Origin: an uncultured Lachnospiraceae bacterium
GTDB lineage: Bacteria; Bacillota; Clostridia; Lachnospirales; Lachnospiraceae
Assembly: GCA_934338765.1 (NCBI GenBank)
Contig: CAKRHL010000108.1
Location: 1 to 6,904 of the forward strand
Direction of reading: 5' to 3'
Length of the DNA: 6,904 bases
This document shows positions 5,383 to 6,904 of the stretch, one piece after another. A program made the position numbers and the translations under genes. Numbering within the stretch: the stretch's first letter is position 1; the number at the start of each line of letters is the position of its first letter. Below the pieces are notes generated by a model. That model was not told the DNA's origin. It saw nothing but the letters and a program-made list of their open reading frames with translations, and did no database searches.

Positions 5383-6561
5383 ATGATGAATTATAATATT
5401 TTAAATAAAGCAGACGAAGTGATCAGAGAAAAGGTTGAACAGGACGAGATCAAGGGAGCCAGTTTATGTGTAATACATAAAGGAGATACTGTGTATTTCC
5501 GGCAGTTTGGTATGGCTGATACGGAGCGCAATATCCCCATGACAGAGGATTCCATTTTTCGGTGCTATTCCATGACAAAGCCTGTTACATCAGCGGCTGT
5601 CATGGCGGCTGTGGAAAAGGGACTGTTATCTCTGAGTGATACAGCCGATATGTATCTGCCGGGCTTTTGTGACCAAAAGGTGTTGAAGGATGGAGAGCTG
5701 GTGCCGGTGACCAATAAGGTGACGATCCAGCATTTGCTCAACATGACGGCAGGTGTGACATATCCGGATGCCAGTTTCCCGGCAGGCACATATATGCAGA
5801 AGATGATTGATAAATATTATGCAGATCTGGAGGCAGGGAAGCCGACTACGACATACGATCTTGCCAATCTCATCGGTCAGCAGCCTTTGGAGTTTGAGCC
5901 GGGAGAGGGATGGAGATATTCCTTCTGTGCTGACGTGTTGGGAGCGATCCTTGAGGTGGTTACCGGCCAGACATACGGGGAATACTTAAAAAAGACCATA
6001 TTTGAACCTCTCGGGATGGTAGACACAGACTTTTATGTACCGGAGGACAAGCTGGACCGTTTTATGGAAAACTATGAGTACAAGCCGGAAAGCGGCAGAT
6101 TGGAGCCATGTGCATGGCAGCATCTGGGACTTTCCTATATGCATAAAAAGAAACCGGCTTTTGAGTCGGGCGGAGCAGGTCTGGTATCTACTGTGGGGGA
6201 TTATTCCAAATTTGTCCAGATGATGCTGCATGGAGGCTGTTATGGCGGTGTCCGTATTTTAGGACGCAAGTCCATTGAGCATATGACCGGAAATCAGCTG
6301 ACTCCACAGCAGCTGCGGATGTATGACTGGGAGTCTCTGAGAGGATACGGATATGGAGATCTGATGCGGCAGATGATCGATGTGCCGGCTTCGTATGGAC
6401 TTGGCTCAGAGGGGGAGTTTGGCTGGGATGGCTGGCTTGGATCCTATGTAGCCATGGATCCGGCGGAGGATCTGGCGATCATCTATGTGATCCAGAAGTG
6501 CGGTGGCAACGGTTACCGTGACGTACAGGTGCTTCGTAATATTATCTATAGTGCATTATAA
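5383..6561 (+). CDS. Serine hydrolase of the class C beta-lactamase / EstB-like esterase family (PF00144)
   Basis: This 392-aa protein has the penicillin-binding-type fold used by class C beta-lactamases, DD-peptidases and esterases. The nucleophile motif SxxK is S63-M-T-K66 in FRCYSMTKPVTSAAV. The second motif is Y179-S180-F181 (GWRYSFCADVLG) where a lactamase would have YxN. The third region is FGWDGWLGSYVAMDP (346-360), where WDG replaces KTG or HxG. A glycine-rich ESGGAGLVSTVGDYSKF (261-277) precedes it, as in this family. There is no signal peptide, so it should be cytosolic, which argues against a role in antibiotic resistance or wall trimming and favours an esterase or amidase of unknown substrate. 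ATG 5383 and ATG 5386 are adjacent; AGGAG (5374-5378) is 4 nt from the first and 7 nt from the second, so the second may be used. The 106-codon gene begins 12 nt downstream and is probably cotranscribed. Confidence 0.9.
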   Translation: MMNYNILNKADEVIREKVEQDEIKGASLCVIHKGDTVYFRQFGMADTERNIPMTEDSIFRCYSMTKPVTSAAVMAAVEKGLLSLSDTADMYLPGFCDQKVLKDGELVPVTNKVTIQHLLNMTAGVTYPDASFPAGTYMQKMIDKYYADLEAGKPTTTYDLANLIGQQPLEFEPGEGWRYSFCADVLGAILEVVTGQTYGEYLKKTIFEPLGMVDTDFYVPEDKLDRFMENYEYKPESGRLEPCAWQHLGLSYMHKKKPAFESGGAGLVSTVGDYSKFVQMMLHGGCYGGVRILGRKSIEHMTGNQLTPQQLRMYDWESLRGYGYGDLMRQMIDVPASYGLGSEGEFGWDGWLGSYVAMDPAEDLAIIYVIQKCGGNGYRDVQVLRNIIYSAL

Positions 6562-6573
6562 TGGAGATTATCT

Positions 6574-6894
6574 ATGGAGATCATACAGGGACAAGACGCA
6601 GTGGTTACGCAGGTTCGGACCACATCAGTATCGACCGGCGGTACAGTACCGGCAGTATGCCGGGGAGTCAGACAGCCGGGATATCAGCCTTTGCGTTATC
6701 ACCGGGTGAAGGATGCGGCAATGAGTGAGCCCTTTTTGGTTTCGCCGGCGGGAGCGGCAGTGGAGAACAATGAATCCCCGGTTGTGCTGGGAAAGGTTCA
6801 TGCGGAACCGCCCACAGTGAAACAGAAGAGACTTGGTTCCATGCAGCGGGGAATGACACTGAGGGAGCTTTTTGGACGAGGAGATCATCTGTAA
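6574..6894 (+). CDS. Hypothetical protein, 106 aa, probably cotranscribed with the serine hydrolase
   Basis: I do not recognise this protein. It starts at ATG 6574, 12 nt after the hydrolase stop, with GGAG (6563-6566) at 7-nt spacing, and ends with TAA at 6892-6894. The sequence is hydrophilic, with no signal peptide or membrane helix. It is rich in Pro, Gly, Val and Arg and has a basic stretch VKQKRLGSMQRGMTLRELFGRGDHL at the C-terminus (split here: VKQKRLGSMQRG then MTLRELFGRGDHL). Codon use resembles the hydrolase, and the reading frame is kept open over 106 codons with a proper ribosome site, which supports a real gene. The low complexity of the first half may mean disorder, with only the C-terminal helix conserved. 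Only 10 bases of the window follow, so further operon members cannot be judged. Confidence 0.6.
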   Translation: MEIIQGQDAVVTQVRTTSVSTGGTVPAVCRGVRQPGYQPLRYHRVKDAAMSEPFLVSPAGAAVENNESPVVLGKVHAEPPTVKQKRLGSMQRGMTLRELFGRGDHL

Positions 6895-6904
6895 ACGGTA
6901 AAGG

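Overview
This window looks like chromosomal DNA of a gut-type Clostridia, most likely a Lachnospiraceae. The reasons are the moderate GC content, strong AGGAGG-type ribosome sites, sigma-A promoters with extended -10 elements, a single-chain alpha2 glycyl-tRNA synthetase, a CmpB-type membrane protein and a Big_2-like secreted protein. Assignment to family level is inference from gene content. Nothing marks the window as a mobile element, phage or CRISPR locus.

Layout. 1-950 is the 3' part of a lactaldehyde reductase (fucO, 1,2-propanediol oxidoreductase). 951-1173 holds a 48-nt hairpin with a T-tract, then a promoter. 1174-2562 is glyS. A strong terminator follows at 2620-2661. At 2726-2754 a good promoter drives a 320-codon gene (2799-3761) for a secreted protein made mostly of lysine, alanine, valine and threonine, with two C-terminal Big_2-like repeats 92 residues apart. 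A second strong terminator follows at 3789-3821. 3907-4800 encodes a membrane-anchored C39-like cysteine peptidase. It is tail-to-tail, only 7 bp apart, with a minus-strand gene (4808-5230) for a four-helix CmpB-family membrane protein. From a divergent promoter region, 5383-6561 encodes a cytosolic class C-like serine hydrolase, and 6574-6894 a small unrecognised protein, probably in the same transcript.

How the genes fit together. The window reads as a string of short, independently transcribed units rather than one pathway. fucO serves fucose/rhamnose-derived lactaldehyde reduction and glyS serves translation. The lysine-rich protein, the C39-like peptidase and the CmpB-like protein all belong to the cell envelope, but no shared operon ties them together. 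The least explained items are the very basic secreted protein (76 Lys and 1 Arg against 8 acidic residues), the long fucO-glyS hairpin, and the 106-residue protein after the serine hydrolase. I see no convincing new multi-gene system.
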